Part shown: positions 14,701 to 24,869 of the stretch, piece after piece
How positions within the stretch are numbered: position 1 is the first letter of the stretch
How the letters are laid out: each line of letters opens with the position of its first letter
Assembly: GCF_018320785.1 (NCBI RefSeq)
Contig: NC_054876.1
Span: forward strand, 23,086,212 to 23,150,211
DNA length: 64,000 nucleotides
Direction of reading: 5' to 3'
Source of the DNA: Cheilinus undulatus
Lineage: Eukaryota > Chordata > Actinopteri > Labriformes > Labridae
The notes under the pieces: model-generated
Database searches by the model: none
What the model saw: the letters and a program-made list of their open reading frames with translations, nothing else
What the model was told of the DNA's origin: nothing
Program-made: the position numbers and the translations under genes

Positions 14701-16378
14701 GAAGGGTGCTTCTTGCAACAGCAATTTTGAGATCTCTCCATAGGTGATCCAGATTCACTGCTGGCCACTTCAGAATTCTCCAGCGCTTTGTCTCCAACCA
14801 TTTCTTGGTGTTTTTTGAGGTACGTTTGGGGCCATTGTCCTGCTGGAACACCCATGACCTCTGAGTTGGACCCAGCTTTCTGACACTAGGCCCTACATTG
14901 CGGCCCAAAATCTCTTGATAGTCTCCAGATTTCATAATTCCTTGCACACAGTCAAGGCACCCAGTGCCAAAGGCAGCAAAACAACCCCAAAACATCTTTT
15001 AACCTCCACCATGTTTGACTGTAGGTACTCTGTTCTTTTCTTTGTAGGCCTCATTATGTTTTCTGTAAAAAAGTAGAATGACGTGCTTTTCCAAAAAAGC
15101 TCTACTTTAGTCTCATCTGTCCACAAAATGTTCTCCCATGGGGCGCGCCGGTAGTTGAGTGGTTAAGGCGCGCACCATGTACGCGGCCCAAGTTCAAGTC
15201 CGGCCTGTGACTCCATTTTCCGCATGTCTCTCCCCACTCTCTTCCCTGTTTCTGAGTCTATCCACTGTCCTCCTCTATCTAATAAAGGCACAAAAAGGCC
15301 CAAAAATAAATCTAAACAAAATAAATAAATACATTTCTACCAGAAGCATTGAGGCTTACTCAGGGAAAATTTTTGCAAACTCCAGTCTGGCTTTTTTATG
15401 TCTCTTTGTCAGCAGTAGGGTTCTCCTCGGTCTCCTGCCATAGCGCTTCATCTCATTCAGATGACGACGTATGGTCCGATCTGACACTTTGCAACCTGAC
15501 TCTGCAGGACAGCCTGAATTTTTGTGGAAGTTGACTGAGGATGTTTATCCACCATTCCAACTATCCTGCGTTGCATTCTTTTGTCTATTTTTGTCTTCCG
15601 TCCACGTCCAGGGAGATTAGCCACAGTTCCATGGTTGTAAACTTCTTGATTATATTACACAGGGTGGACAAAGAAATTTCAAGATCTGTGGAGATGGTCT
15701 TGTAACCCTGAGATTGTTCATATTTTTCTACAATTTTGCTTCTTGGGTCAACAGACAATTCTCAGCTCTTCTTTCATGCACACAACACAAAGGTTAAGTC
15801 AACTTTTATACATTCTAACTGGCTTCAGATGTGATTTCGAGATTGCCAGCACCTGTTACTTCCACAGGTGAGTATAAATGAGCATCACATGCTTGAATTG
15901 AAATTATTTTCCCACGATTTAAAAATGGTGCCAATAATTTTGTCCAGCCCATTTTTGAGTCTTGTGTAAAATTATGTCAATTTTGGCTTTTTTCTTCTGT
16001 TTTTTTTTTTTTTTTTTTTTTCTTCCAATGCACATAAAAGAAATAAACATGTGTATACCAAAAACATTTGTAATTGCAACAGTTTCTGGAAGAAATCGTG
16101 TATTTTCTGGAAAAATTCCTGGGGTGCCAATACTTTTGTCCATGACTGTAACAGTTGTCCACAAAGGACATTTAACATTGGCTTTATTTGCTAATTTCAT
16201 AGTTTATAGCATCAAAACCTGCTGAAAAAAACTGCTCTACAACACCACCAGGCGGACATAAAGACACAATTTACCTTTGAAATGTATTTCATTTTGGGAT
16301 TAAAAGACATTGAAATGGGTTTACTTATGGGTCTCTAACTGGAATCAAACTTTTCATTTTCAGAATTATCTCCTTTGA
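5175..16378 (+). CDS. aldh3a2: Fatty aldehyde dehydrogenase, ALDH3A2-type, membrane-anchored (tandem copy 1)
   Basis: NAD-dependent oxidation of long-chain aliphatic aldehydes to fatty acids, expected on the ER membrane by family knowledge. Coding exons: 5175-5336, 5728-5959, 9767-9852, 10041-10249, 10335-10452, 10728-10869, 10965-11131, 11251-11350, 12468-12706, 16364-16378 (TGA). All junctions are GT-AG, phases join, and the total is 1470 nt or 489 aa, close to the roughly 485 aa of mammalian FALDH. Visible motifs: PWNY-like GAWNYPW near residue 110, FYTGN cofactor-binding region at 185-189, LELGGKSP with general base Glu210, NCGQTC with catalytic Cys244, and FGGVGNSGMG near 400-410. A hydrophobic C-terminus (about 467-489, [15 protein letters not shown] then NYLL) matches the membrane tail that separates ALDH3A2 from cytosolic ALDH3A1. 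The start ATG lies one base after the acceptor of exon 1. No lesion was seen. Confidence 0.93.
8005..8365. repeat. Low-complexity TATCGTATCAT tract
   Basis: About 360 bases of alternating GTATCGTATC, ATATCGTA and GTGGTGTGGT words in aldh3a2 copy 1 intron 2, directly before the hAT-like element. Absent from the second copy. Confidence 0.75.
8498..9626. mobile_element. hAT-like non-autonomous DNA transposon in aldh3a2 copy 1 intron 2
   Basis: Termini TAGAGCCCGACCGAT and, inverted, TAGATCCCGACCAAT match at 13 of 15 positions. Flanking 8-mers ATAAAAGC (8490-8497) and ATAAAAGT (9627-9634) look like an 8-bp target-site duplication, the hAT hallmark. Sub-terminal regions are rich in ATCGG/CCGAT motifs. 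The second aldh3a2-type copy has the corresponding flanking sequence uninterrupted near 23,615-23,640. No transposase was recognised inside. Confidence 0.75.
11739..11776. repeat. (CA)n(TA)n microsatellite
   Basis: A CA run followed by a TA run in intron 8 of aldh3a2 copy 1. Confidence 0.9.
11790..12395. mobile_element. Dispersed fish repeat in aldh3a2 copy 1 intron 8
   Basis: Begins TTTATTTATATAGCACCTTTC and contains GAGGCAGTGAGTTCCAAAG near 12,220, sequences I recognise as a recurring teleost interspersed repeat. The class is not certain. The matching intron of the second copy lacks it. Confidence 0.5.
13291..14141 (+). mobile_element. Internally deleted Tc1/mariner-type element (TGCCTATAAAAAG family)
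   Basis: Left end TGCCTATAAAAAGTACTCACCCC and right end GGGTAAATACATTTTTAGGCA form the inverted termini. The interior keeps a fragment reading [17 protein letters not shown] (13,670-13,722), the N-terminal helix-turn-helix start of a Tc1 transposase, and then is deleted. It lies in the last intron of aldh3a2 copy 1. Confidence 0.75.
13930..13951 (+). repeat. G-rich run
   Basis: CTTGGGGGGCGGGGGGGGGG: two long G runs on the plus strand inside the deleted Tc1/mariner element; a possible G-quadruplex. Confidence 0.6.
14376..16148 (-). mobile_element. Tc1-type transposon with decayed transposase, in the last intron of aldh3a2 copy 1
   Basis: Ends CAGTCATGGAC...GTCCATGACTG with TA on both sides (14374-14375, 16149-16150) and inverted repeats of about 200 bp. 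The minus strand reads recognisable transposase pieces ([11 protein letters not shown] near 15,120; [14 protein letters not shown] near 14,985; [20 protein letters not shown] near 14,840), broken by frameshifts and by a SINE insertion at about 15,138-15,333. The element is inactive by sequence. Confidence 0.88.
15138..15333 (+). mobile_element. tRNA-derived SINE nested in the Tc1 element
   Basis: Box A-like TAGTTGAGTGGTTAAGGCGC and box B-like AGTTCAAGTCCGG lie within the first 75 bases, followed by a non-tRNA body with AATAAAGGCAC and an A-rich tail of AAATAAAT units. The Tc1 transposase sequence resumes directly after it. Imperfect flanks TTCTCCCA and TTCTACCA may be the target-site duplication. 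Confidence 0.8.
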
Positions 16379-17180
16379 AGACACCGTGGTGCATCCTCAG
16401 ACTGCAATCCTGTTTCCCTCAACCCAAGGACCAGAGAGAGAGAGAAGGAGAGAGAAGTAGCATGAACTACAGACCATTTATCATGAAGTTTTTCTATAAA
16501 GCAGACTGGCTGAATGGCTTTTATTTACTCCATTACACATTTCCAAAAGGTGTCAGACATTTCATGTAGTTAACTGGAGAAAGTGTCTTATTTACATGAA
16601 GGTAATTATTTATTCCTATGTATGGCTCTTACATTTTATCAGGCATCACTTTATTCCACTTTAAGCCATTAAATCAAGTTTGCATTGTTAAAAAAAGCAT
16701 TTATTGAATACACAATGAAATATACAATGAAGCTTTTATTTTGTAATGAATTATTTTAAATGAAGTGACAAAAACTAACTAAGCTACAGTAAAACTTAAA
16801 TAAAGCAATTTTTATAGTTTGTTGTATCAATAACACTGTTTTTATAATGAAGGAGCTATCTACGACCTTGTGTACGTGTCATATCACTAATTATTTCATT
16901 CCAGCGCTGGCTTTTGTTTTCTGTTTGGCTTGAAAGCTGAGATGAAGAAATTATGACTAAGTCCACCTGGGACTTTTGAGTCCTCAAAGAGTCAAACAGA
17001 AACATTTGAAGTAAATCAACAAGCGCCTCTAACTAGTGCTAGCAACCTTATACATTATTTAATCATCTTTTAAATAAACTACTGTACATTTAAACATGAA
17101 GTCATTTTTAATTTTCTGTTGAAATGATATAGATTTGTTTTCTATGTTGGATTAATTTTTAATAAATATATTTCTACCTG
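16379..17180 (+). other. aldh3a2: 3' UTR and polyadenylation signals of aldh3a2 copy 1
   Basis: Follows the TGA at 16376-16378. Two canonical AATAAA hexamers lie at 16799-16804 and 17161-17166. Which one is used cannot be told from sequence. Confidence 0.5.
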
Positions 17181-17999
17181 TATCTGTTTGTTATTTTTTA
17201 TTTAAGTTATAATACAGTTCAGTCCACTAGGCATACTAGGACACTGAAACTAACTCTTAATACAAATCTCTCTAATATCATCAGTGACATATGCAGCCAA
17301 CTTAAAGTGGGACATCTGTTCATCAGTTTAATCCTGAACTCTTGTTACTTTGTTGACCTTTCCAAACAAAATGATCAAAATTGACTCAGCTGGACCACAA
17401 ATTAACTCTTACTCCTCTCATTTCACCAGTTTGTCCATGTATGAGTTTAACAAGTATTTGTACCACAGCCTGCCATAGGTCAAGGCTATTGTCATGGGAC
17501 AGTTGTTTGTTTGCCAAATCACAGCATAAGTATGCCTTGTCCTGTTTAGCAAGAGATGATGGTTTAGGTTTAAGCGGTAGCATCACACATTGGTAAGTGG
17601 ACTGGGCTTAAAAAGCACTTTTCTAGTTTTCTGACCGCTCAAATGTGTCACCTCTCCACATTCACACTCATACACATATTTACACGATGACGGTAGTGAC
17701 TCCTAAGTGCTCATCCAAAATTGTGATTCAGTGACCTGACACTGAGAATACTTAAACATGGATTCCTGAAGCTGGGATCATCGAACCTGTGATTTATAAC
17801 AATAGGACCAAGATCCCCTTTCTGGGTGGGTCCAGATATTAATCCATCTGTGATTCTGGCTAAGCTAGTTTAGTCATTTTTCTTTCACTTATGTTATTTG
17901 AAGTAACACAGCGGTGGAGGCACAGAAGTTTTATATGTTTGCACGGTTTAATAATCCATTAAACCTGTGCACAGACTTCGATATATTCTATTATACTGT

Positions 18000-18512
18000 C
18001 CTGAACTTCACATTCATCTGAAAAAGGCAGATGATTGCTTCTGGGTTTGGCACAAAAAACTACGTTGAAATAACGCCACAGTATCTGTTTTGCCAGCAGG
18101 TGTCCGTCTCTCTTCACTTGTGAACAGTTAGTTAAAATTGACTTTTCTTCGCTCTCTTATTGACCCTCAACCAGATACAAATATCCTTTGTCACATTATC
18201 AGGACAGTCTCCTTACTTTCTTTATAACCCATATGAAGACCACGAGTTAAAGAAAGTTTTTTTTTAAATAAAGTTGTTTTCTGAACTTCTTTAGTTTTTT
18301 TTTTTTTTTTTTTTGTCTCTACACAGGTTCAAAATGTCAAAGAAAAGGTAAACGCAGTACGAGTGCTCTTCCGGTTTGTGGCATTCAAAGTAAAGCCCGG
18401 TTTTGATTTTTCCTCAAGAAAGTCCTTCTGTTTGTGCAATATGCTTTTATTCTGAAGTTCCCCCGCTCAGTTCGTCTATACAACGATAGATAATTTATTG
18501 AGGTTGGCGATG
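18000..18512 (+). promoter_or_regulatory. Upstream region of the second aldh3a2-type copy, composite of two shared segments
   Basis: 18,040-18,240 is similar to 34,215-34,400 (TTTTGCCAGCAGGTGTCCG, TCACTTGTGAACAG, GACAGTCTCC), directly before the carbonic anhydrase first exon. 18,220-18,510 is similar to 58,850-59,130 (AATAAAGTTGTT, CTGAACTTCT, TTTCAAAGTAAA, ATGCTTTTATT) near the FAM111 gene. Copy 1 shows neither in its 500 bases upstream. Promoter function is inferred from position only. Confidence 0.5.
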
Positions 18513-18592
18513 CTCAGCTTCTTTTCATCGGGCTGTCTTCCTATCAACACCGAGGGTCATCTCAAGAACTAAACACTATTACAGCATATCAG
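18513..18592 (+). other. Non-coding 5' UTR exon of the second aldh3a2-type copy
   Basis: Paralogous to 3704-3785, with the same donor (TATCAG|GTAGGAA). It shows that the duplication included the untranslated first exon and that its splice signal is retained despite the downstream stop codon. Confidence 0.6.
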
Positions 18593-20067
18593 GTAGGAAT
18601 TAAACAAAAACAACTGCGCAGTGTTTCAAAAAAGATTTGCCCAGACAACAGGCTGATATTTGGGTTTTCATTAAACTGCGACATGTTCTGTTTATATGGA
18701 AGGTGTGTCTGTGTACAGTAAGAGGGAAATTAAATATGGCCTAATAACACACCACTCAAGTTTGCTAAAATATGGTTAAATGTGTCATTAAAGTAGGTAA
18801 AAAATATATTTTTTATAATATTATTTGAAATCTTTGTAAACTAAAAATTCAATCCACAAGGTTATTGGCCTCATACAGAAACATAATGAGCAACTTTCTG
18901 ACATTATGACCTATTTTGGCATTTTATGGTCAAAGTAGAACAATTTCTCACAGAGAATATCAGAAATTTTATAATTCAAACCTCTTCAAATGAAATAACC
19001 CACTACTAAATACTCCTTTTTGGGGTTTGGACTTTCCAATGCAGAAGCTCATCTCAAAGATTATTTTCTTTATTGATGATGATTTGAAATTTAATTGACT
19101 AATGAAAACTATACCTGATCAGATTTATCTTTGATAATTACCATATTTTGTTGGAGGCTATCAGAATATGTTGGACAGGCGTAGGTATTTTGTTGAAGTT
19201 TTTTTGGCAAATGAAAATTAGGATAGGGATTTTGTAAAATATTATGTATCACTGATGAATGAAATTGAAAAAAAATCACTCCTTTGTGTTGTTGCCTTAT
19301 GATGGTATCATTTTTATACTTAAACTGGCCATTTGACTCTGTCAAATTGACATTCGATTAAAAAAAGATCTCATAACTCATTTTGGGATTTTCTTGGTTG
19401 AGGGTCTAATCTGTGTAAAAAAAAAAATGTAATGGTATTAACACTGGGGGATTCAGTCATTCCTCCATGGATTGTTTAAGTAGATTTACCTCATTAATTA
19501 TTTCATGATCAAACCTTTGTGTTGACAGGCAGAACACCTCTTGGTTTTACTATATTACATTCAATATGAAGTGTCCATAATCAGGGTGCATAAAAACAAT
19601 AGTTTGTGGGCTATTCTGGATGTAATCAGATCAATAACACTATACTCTTTCTTCACAGGATGTCCCGGGAGCAGCAGACAGTGGCTCGTGCCAGAAAAGC
19701 TTTCCAAACAGGCAGGTCCAGACCTTTGGAGTACCGCATCCATCAGCTGAAGAATCTACAGCGGTTGTTCACTGAGAGACAGAAAGAGATTTCAGATGCC
19801 ATCAAGAAAGACCTCAATAAGGTCAGACATGACTGAGTCCTCTTGGCCTCCAGAAAGCTCAAGAGCCAGGGTGTTTGAAAAAAACGAAATGATATGACAA
19901 GTAATCAAAGCCATTTTTATGTCAACTGGTTCAGAACTTTGGAATTTTCAGTATTTGCAGATTAGGAGCTGGGCCACCCATAAGGGGGAATAAAGGGGAG
20001 AACTTTCTGGAGCCCAGCAAGATCATGATTCATTGTGAAGTTAAGCTGTGATAACTATTTATTTATA

Positions 20068-20612
20068 ATGTGCTTAACAAATTTATTAGACCACCACCCA
20101 AAGTAAGGTTTATGCCACAGCTGCCATAAAAGAACAGCATTGGTAAAAAATGGTAAAACAAAAATTATTTTTTATGTTTCTGCAATGGTTAATACACCAA
20201 TATGTAGAAACTCTTTAACCCAAATGATATTTTTAGTGCTAAAATATAATTATTATTGTTATCCATTAATTTTTGAATTTACTGATTTACAAAAAACTGA
20301 AAAAATAGTAAAGCGCATTAATATTTCTTGATTAATATGTCAAATTATAGTTATTTACTTGCATTCCTGAACAGAAAAATGAGTTTTAGTGGTTGATTGT
20401 TATGCTTGTTTAATTTCTGACTTCTCAGAGAAGCCTAGTGAGCCAGCTCACATTTGGGTATAAAAAGGTGAATTCAGTTTGAAATTCCTCATTCCTGTTC
20501 AAAATGGTAAAACGTGGAGAGCTCACAGAAAATGAAAGAGTCCGCATTAAAGCACTTCATGATGCTGGATGGTCTCTGAGACAGGTGGTCTAATAAATTT
20601 GTTAAGCACTGT
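20068..20612 (+). mobile_element. Non-autonomous Tc1/mariner-type element in intron 1 of the second aldh3a2-type copy
   Basis: Inverted ends TGCTTAACAAATTTATTAGACCACC and GGTGGTCTAATAAATTTGTTAAGCA. From 20,504 an ATG opens MVKRGELTENERVRIKALHD then AGWSLRQ, the first 27 residues of a mariner/Tc1 transposase, cut off directly by the right terminus. Confidence 0.8.
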
Positions 20613-20739
20613 ATATGTTATATTTTTTTTACCTGAATAACAACAACACTTATCAAAGCAACACATTATTAACTTATGCTGTAATATATATATTTCTTCA
20701 AAACATAAACCCCCTTTTTAAAAATAAAATAAAAATGGG

Positions 20740-21490
20740 TTAACAGAAGCAAAAAATAGATGGAAGGTTTCAAAAGTGGCTTAAAAACTGTAAAACAGGC
20801 AGAAAATGTGGTAAAATGAGCTACAAGTGGCAAAAATTGGCATAGAATGCAGTGTAAAGGGATTTAATAGTGATAAAAATGGTTAATGGGGCAACAGAAC
20901 GAAGAAAAGTGGCTAAAATGGGTAAATGGATTTAAAATAGGCAGAAAAGTTGGGGAAGGATTCAAAAAGTGGCAAAATGGCTTAACTGCGGTAAAATGTG
21001 CAGAAAAAGTGGTGAAATAGGATTAGAAGGAGCAGAAACTGGTTAAACCTGGCAAAAAGCTGTTTTAATTGCCAAAAATTGGTTAAAAGTAGAAAAAAGG
21101 ATTAACATAGGTAGTAATTGGCAAAAATGAATTAACGGGCAATATGAGTCAAAAGTGGCAAAAACTGCAGTAAAAGTGCTGAAAAAGGGTTAAAAAGTGA
21201 CAAAGGGGGTTTATAGTGGCAAAACGGGCAGAAAAAGTGCTGAAAAGGGCTTAAAAAGTGACAAAGGGGGTTTATAGTGGCAGAACAGGCAGAAAAAGTG
21301 CTGAAAATGGGTTGAAAAGTGTCAAAAATTGGTTTTCCATGAAAAAATGGATGCAGGATTTAGTGATGAGCAGCAAAACAGGGTCAAAAGAGTGAAATTG
21401 GGTTAAAAAAGGCACAATATTGATCAAAGAAAAAAGAGGCAAATATAGGATGGAAAAGTTTTTCAAAGAAGTTAAAAGTGGCACAAATAA
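20740..21490. repeat. Degenerate minisatellite, AAAGTGGCAAAAATGGGTTAA type (inverse of 1060-1400)
   Basis: About thirty imperfect units with cores AAAGTGGCAAAA and TGGGTTAAAA, the reverse complement of the unit at 1060-1400. It occupies intron 1 of the second aldh3a2-type copy. A longer near-exact unit appears at 21,175-21,320 (GAAAAAGTGCTGAAAAGGG twice or more). Confidence 0.75.
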
Positions 21491-22329
21491 ATAACTTGAA
21501 CATCAGACCCAATAATAGCTTGACACACTTTTCAGCTCCAAAATGAAGTAACCAGTTAGCCAGGATGCTATAGCACCAATTCTGCTGATTCCACACACAT
21601 GCATTGATGCATTGATCATCAATAAATCACAACTTGGGAGGGCCCATTCTCTTGGTACAGGCCCTCCGTTCCTTAGCATGTTAATGGTACACAATACACA
21701 GATTCTTTTTAATGGTTTTATGGTTTCTGCGCAAGCCTACATGAGTACATTTCACAAGTGTCAAAGGTATGCTAAAGTTATATTCTACCCCAGAAAGTGT
21801 AATGTCATTGTCGTCATTTGCAGAGTGAGGTGGGCACTCAGTTGTATGAGACCCTGGGTCTTGAGGGGGAGATCAGCCTGGCCATCAGGAAGCTGAAGGA
21901 ATGGGCAGCCCCTCGGCCTGTGGAGAAGAACCTGCTGACACTCTCTGACGCCGTCTTCATCCGGCCAGAGCCACTGGGCGTGGTACTCATCATTGGGGCT
22001 TGGAACTACCCCTGGGCTGTCACCATCCAGCCACTCATTGGCGCCATCGCTGCTGGTACTATGGCATGCTGTTTGTGTGTTTATGTATGTGATGTGGCAA
22101 GGTCAGAGTTCACATTTCTCTCCAATCTTGTTCTGGTTAATACTTGAGATGGACTTTGAATAGAGATTTCACTCTTCATGCACTTTCATCTTATACAAAG
22201 AGACAGAACGCTGATGTCGGGTGCATCTTGCTGGCTTTTCCCATCAGAGGAACACTCACAAAACGGATTTTTGCCCTGTTTTGGGACACTTTCTGTAGTC
22301 AGAGATTGTTGCATCTTAGACCTTCCTCT

Positions 22330-22975
22330 TACTCAGAAACCAGACCTCAACTTCAGGATTCACACACACCGACAAACCCTGTCTGATGACAACTTCACAT
22401 ATCAGTCAGCTGTCAAGTCTCAATCCCATCATCTCCGACCATCTGGCTGTAACTGTGGACATTGACATCCCGAGTCCAAGACAAAAATATCCAATCAGGC
22501 TCTCTCAGCCTCCATCACTAGTCATATACCCCCGTCTGACAACCCTTCTGAACTTGTACACTCCCAGACTCTGTCAAATGAAATCCCACAAACACCAACT
22601 TAAAAGACTAATAAGAATACCAGTTTAACTGTTTATATGCCTACACAGACTAATCACATCATGACCATAACAATGTGTATGAACTATTCCAGCCTGACCT
22701 CCACCTCTCCTTAGACTCTAACCATCTCCACATCCTCATCCTCCTTGACCTCACTGCTGCCTTCGACACCATCACCCACACCAGTCTCCTCCCCCATCTA
22801 GAACACTTCCTCAACATCATGGGCTCTGCACTGTCCTGGATCAAATCATATCTCATGGCCAGACAACTATTCATTCATATCAGTAGCTTTTCCTCCTCCC
22901 CTGTCTCAGGGTGTCCTCCAGGGTTCGGTGCTTGGTCCACTCCTTTTCATTATTTACCTACTACTTAAGGATGTT
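22330..22975 (+). mobile_element. LINE fragment (L2/CR1-like reverse transcriptase)
   Basis: In intron 2 of the second aldh3a2-type copy. Reads ISDHLAVTVDIDIPSP (end of endonuclease) then LLDLTAAFDTITHTSLLPHL and SALSWIKSYLMARQLF (reverse transcriptase), with stops between. It has no counterpart in copy 1, so it was inserted after duplication or lost from copy 1. Confidence 0.7.
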
Positions 22976-24164
22976 ACTAAGCGACATTTCCCTATTTGGC
23001 TAAACTCTCATTTACATTTCGTTTAACCAACTAGTCTTAAGAGGAAAAAACTCCTAGAAAACAGTAAAATTCCTCACAGGGTCATTGTGTCAGCGGGTGT
23101 GATGTTAGCCTGATTTACTCTCTAGAGCATGGCTAGCATTAAAAGCTAGCGCCATCCGCCTTTGTTCCTTTGCAGATTAATATCATGCTTTGATATTTGG
23201 CGTCTTTTCACATCATCATACATGAGCTCAACCCTCGACAGCCCACATACCACTTTATTTCCATTTACTACTTCAGAAAACTGTCATAGTAGCTTCTCGT
23301 GTTTACATCCGGTGAAGTGCCAGAGAGGAATGCAGCGGCCATTATCTGAAGCTACTGCGGCCTCTAGTGGCGGGAGGTTCATGACAGTGTAAAAGAGCAT
23401 ATAGCAAGGGATTTCAAGCCCATGTTCATAAAAAATGATAGGGAATTAGTTTAACTGAGCAGTAAATCCCGCACCGGCTTACTTGATAAACAGTTATAAC
23501 CGTTTTACTGATTAATCGCGCGTATCCCTACTACTACTTTCAACCAGTTCTATCCCACTCCATTATTTATTGATCACAAATGATGAATAAGCAAAACCCC
23601 AGTAAAATTAACTGAAATAAAATAAATTGAACAGAGCACCACCAAAGTAAACAAACCTTTAAGAAGAATACAATCATGTTAAGATTTTTTTTAATTCCAC
23701 TGAAAGTATTTTTCAGTTTGTAAGATATGTTTTTTTTCTTCATTAAACTGTGCAGGTAATGCTGCTGTGATCAAACCCTCTGAGGTGTGTGTTCACACTG
23801 CAAAGGTCATGGAGGAACTTCTGCCTCTTTACATTGACAAAGTAAGGAAGCTCATAGAATACACCCCTAATAAACACCACAGACTCAGAATAATAGGGGA
23901 AAAAGTTTACCTTGGCTCATTTAATTAGAAATTTCCCAGAAATATAATTTAATTTACTTCATATTTATTTTCTTCAGGTGAGCAAAGACCATTAATACAC
24001 ATCTTTAGAGTCCACTTTTAAACACATGCGTGTTTTGTCAGGAGCTTTACTCTGTAGTAAACGGAGGAATCCCAGAGACCCAGGAGCTGCTCCGCCAGAG
24101 GTTTGATCACATCTTCTTTACTGGCAGCAGTGCAGTAGGAAAAGTGATCATGGAAGCCGCCGCC

Positions 24165-24293
24165 AAACACCTGACACCACATGTGTTTTTCGTTTTCTTT
24201 TTTCTTTTCAGTTTTCCTCCTTTTTTCCTCTTAAATGTTCAAAATTCAATAAAACATGTTAAAAAAAAAAAACAAAAAAAACACCTGACACCA
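24165..24293 (+). mobile_element. Short retroposed insert with 15-bp target-site duplication inside coding exon 4
   Basis: The 15-mer AAACACCTGACACCA occurs at 24165-24179 and again at 24279-24293; copy 1 has it once. Between them lie 99 nt beginning with a pyrimidine-rich stretch and ending with AATAAAACATGTT followed by a poly(A)-rich tail. A target-site duplication plus a tail behind a polyadenylation-like hexamer is the signature of LINE-mediated retroposition of an RNA 3' end (processed pseudogene fragment or truncated SINE/LINE). The source RNA was not recognised. Confidence 0.85.
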
Positions 24294-24869
24294 GTTACCC
24301 TGGAGCTGGGTGGAAAGAGCCCCTGCTACATTGACAAAAACTGTGACATCAGTGTAGCCCGCAGGTTAGTCAAAGATATAACAGAGCATTCATGTAGTGA
24401 AACTGTCCCTGCTGAGAGTCTCCTGATAACTATTTCATCACTGTGCAGACGCATCACCTGGGGAAAGTACACAAATTGTGGTCAGACCTGCATTGCCCCA
24501 GACTACATCCTGTGTGAGCCCAGCATCCAGGACCGAGTCATCAGTGAAGTCAAGAACGCCATAAAGGTGCCAAAATCTTACACCAAAATCTAAACAGGAA
24601 AAGTCTTTCTCAGGATAAGTTTGACATTTAACACTTTAAAGTCTGATAACTCAAATAATAGCCAGAAAATTCATAAAATTTTAGATCATGTTGATTAGAC
24701 AGAGGTCTCACAAAAGTATGGATCAAATACAATACAACTGGCTTTAAAGGGTTGAGACTGGAACCAGGGGGATCTCTGTGAACCTAATACAACCAGTGGG
24801 TAAAACTGACCAATCATTTGATTGGATTGATTTACACAAAGAGTACTGATCAAGACCACAAGATCATGA

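Noticed and set aside
15141-15215. Possible functional tRNA gene
   Set aside because: It has box A and box B-like words, but it is followed by a SINE body and A-rich tail and lies inside a Tc1 element, so it is a tRNA-derived SINE head.
24181-24278. The exon 4 insert as a retained intron
   Set aside because: It lacks a suitable donor at its left edge and is bounded by a 15-bp target-site duplication, so retroposition explains it better.
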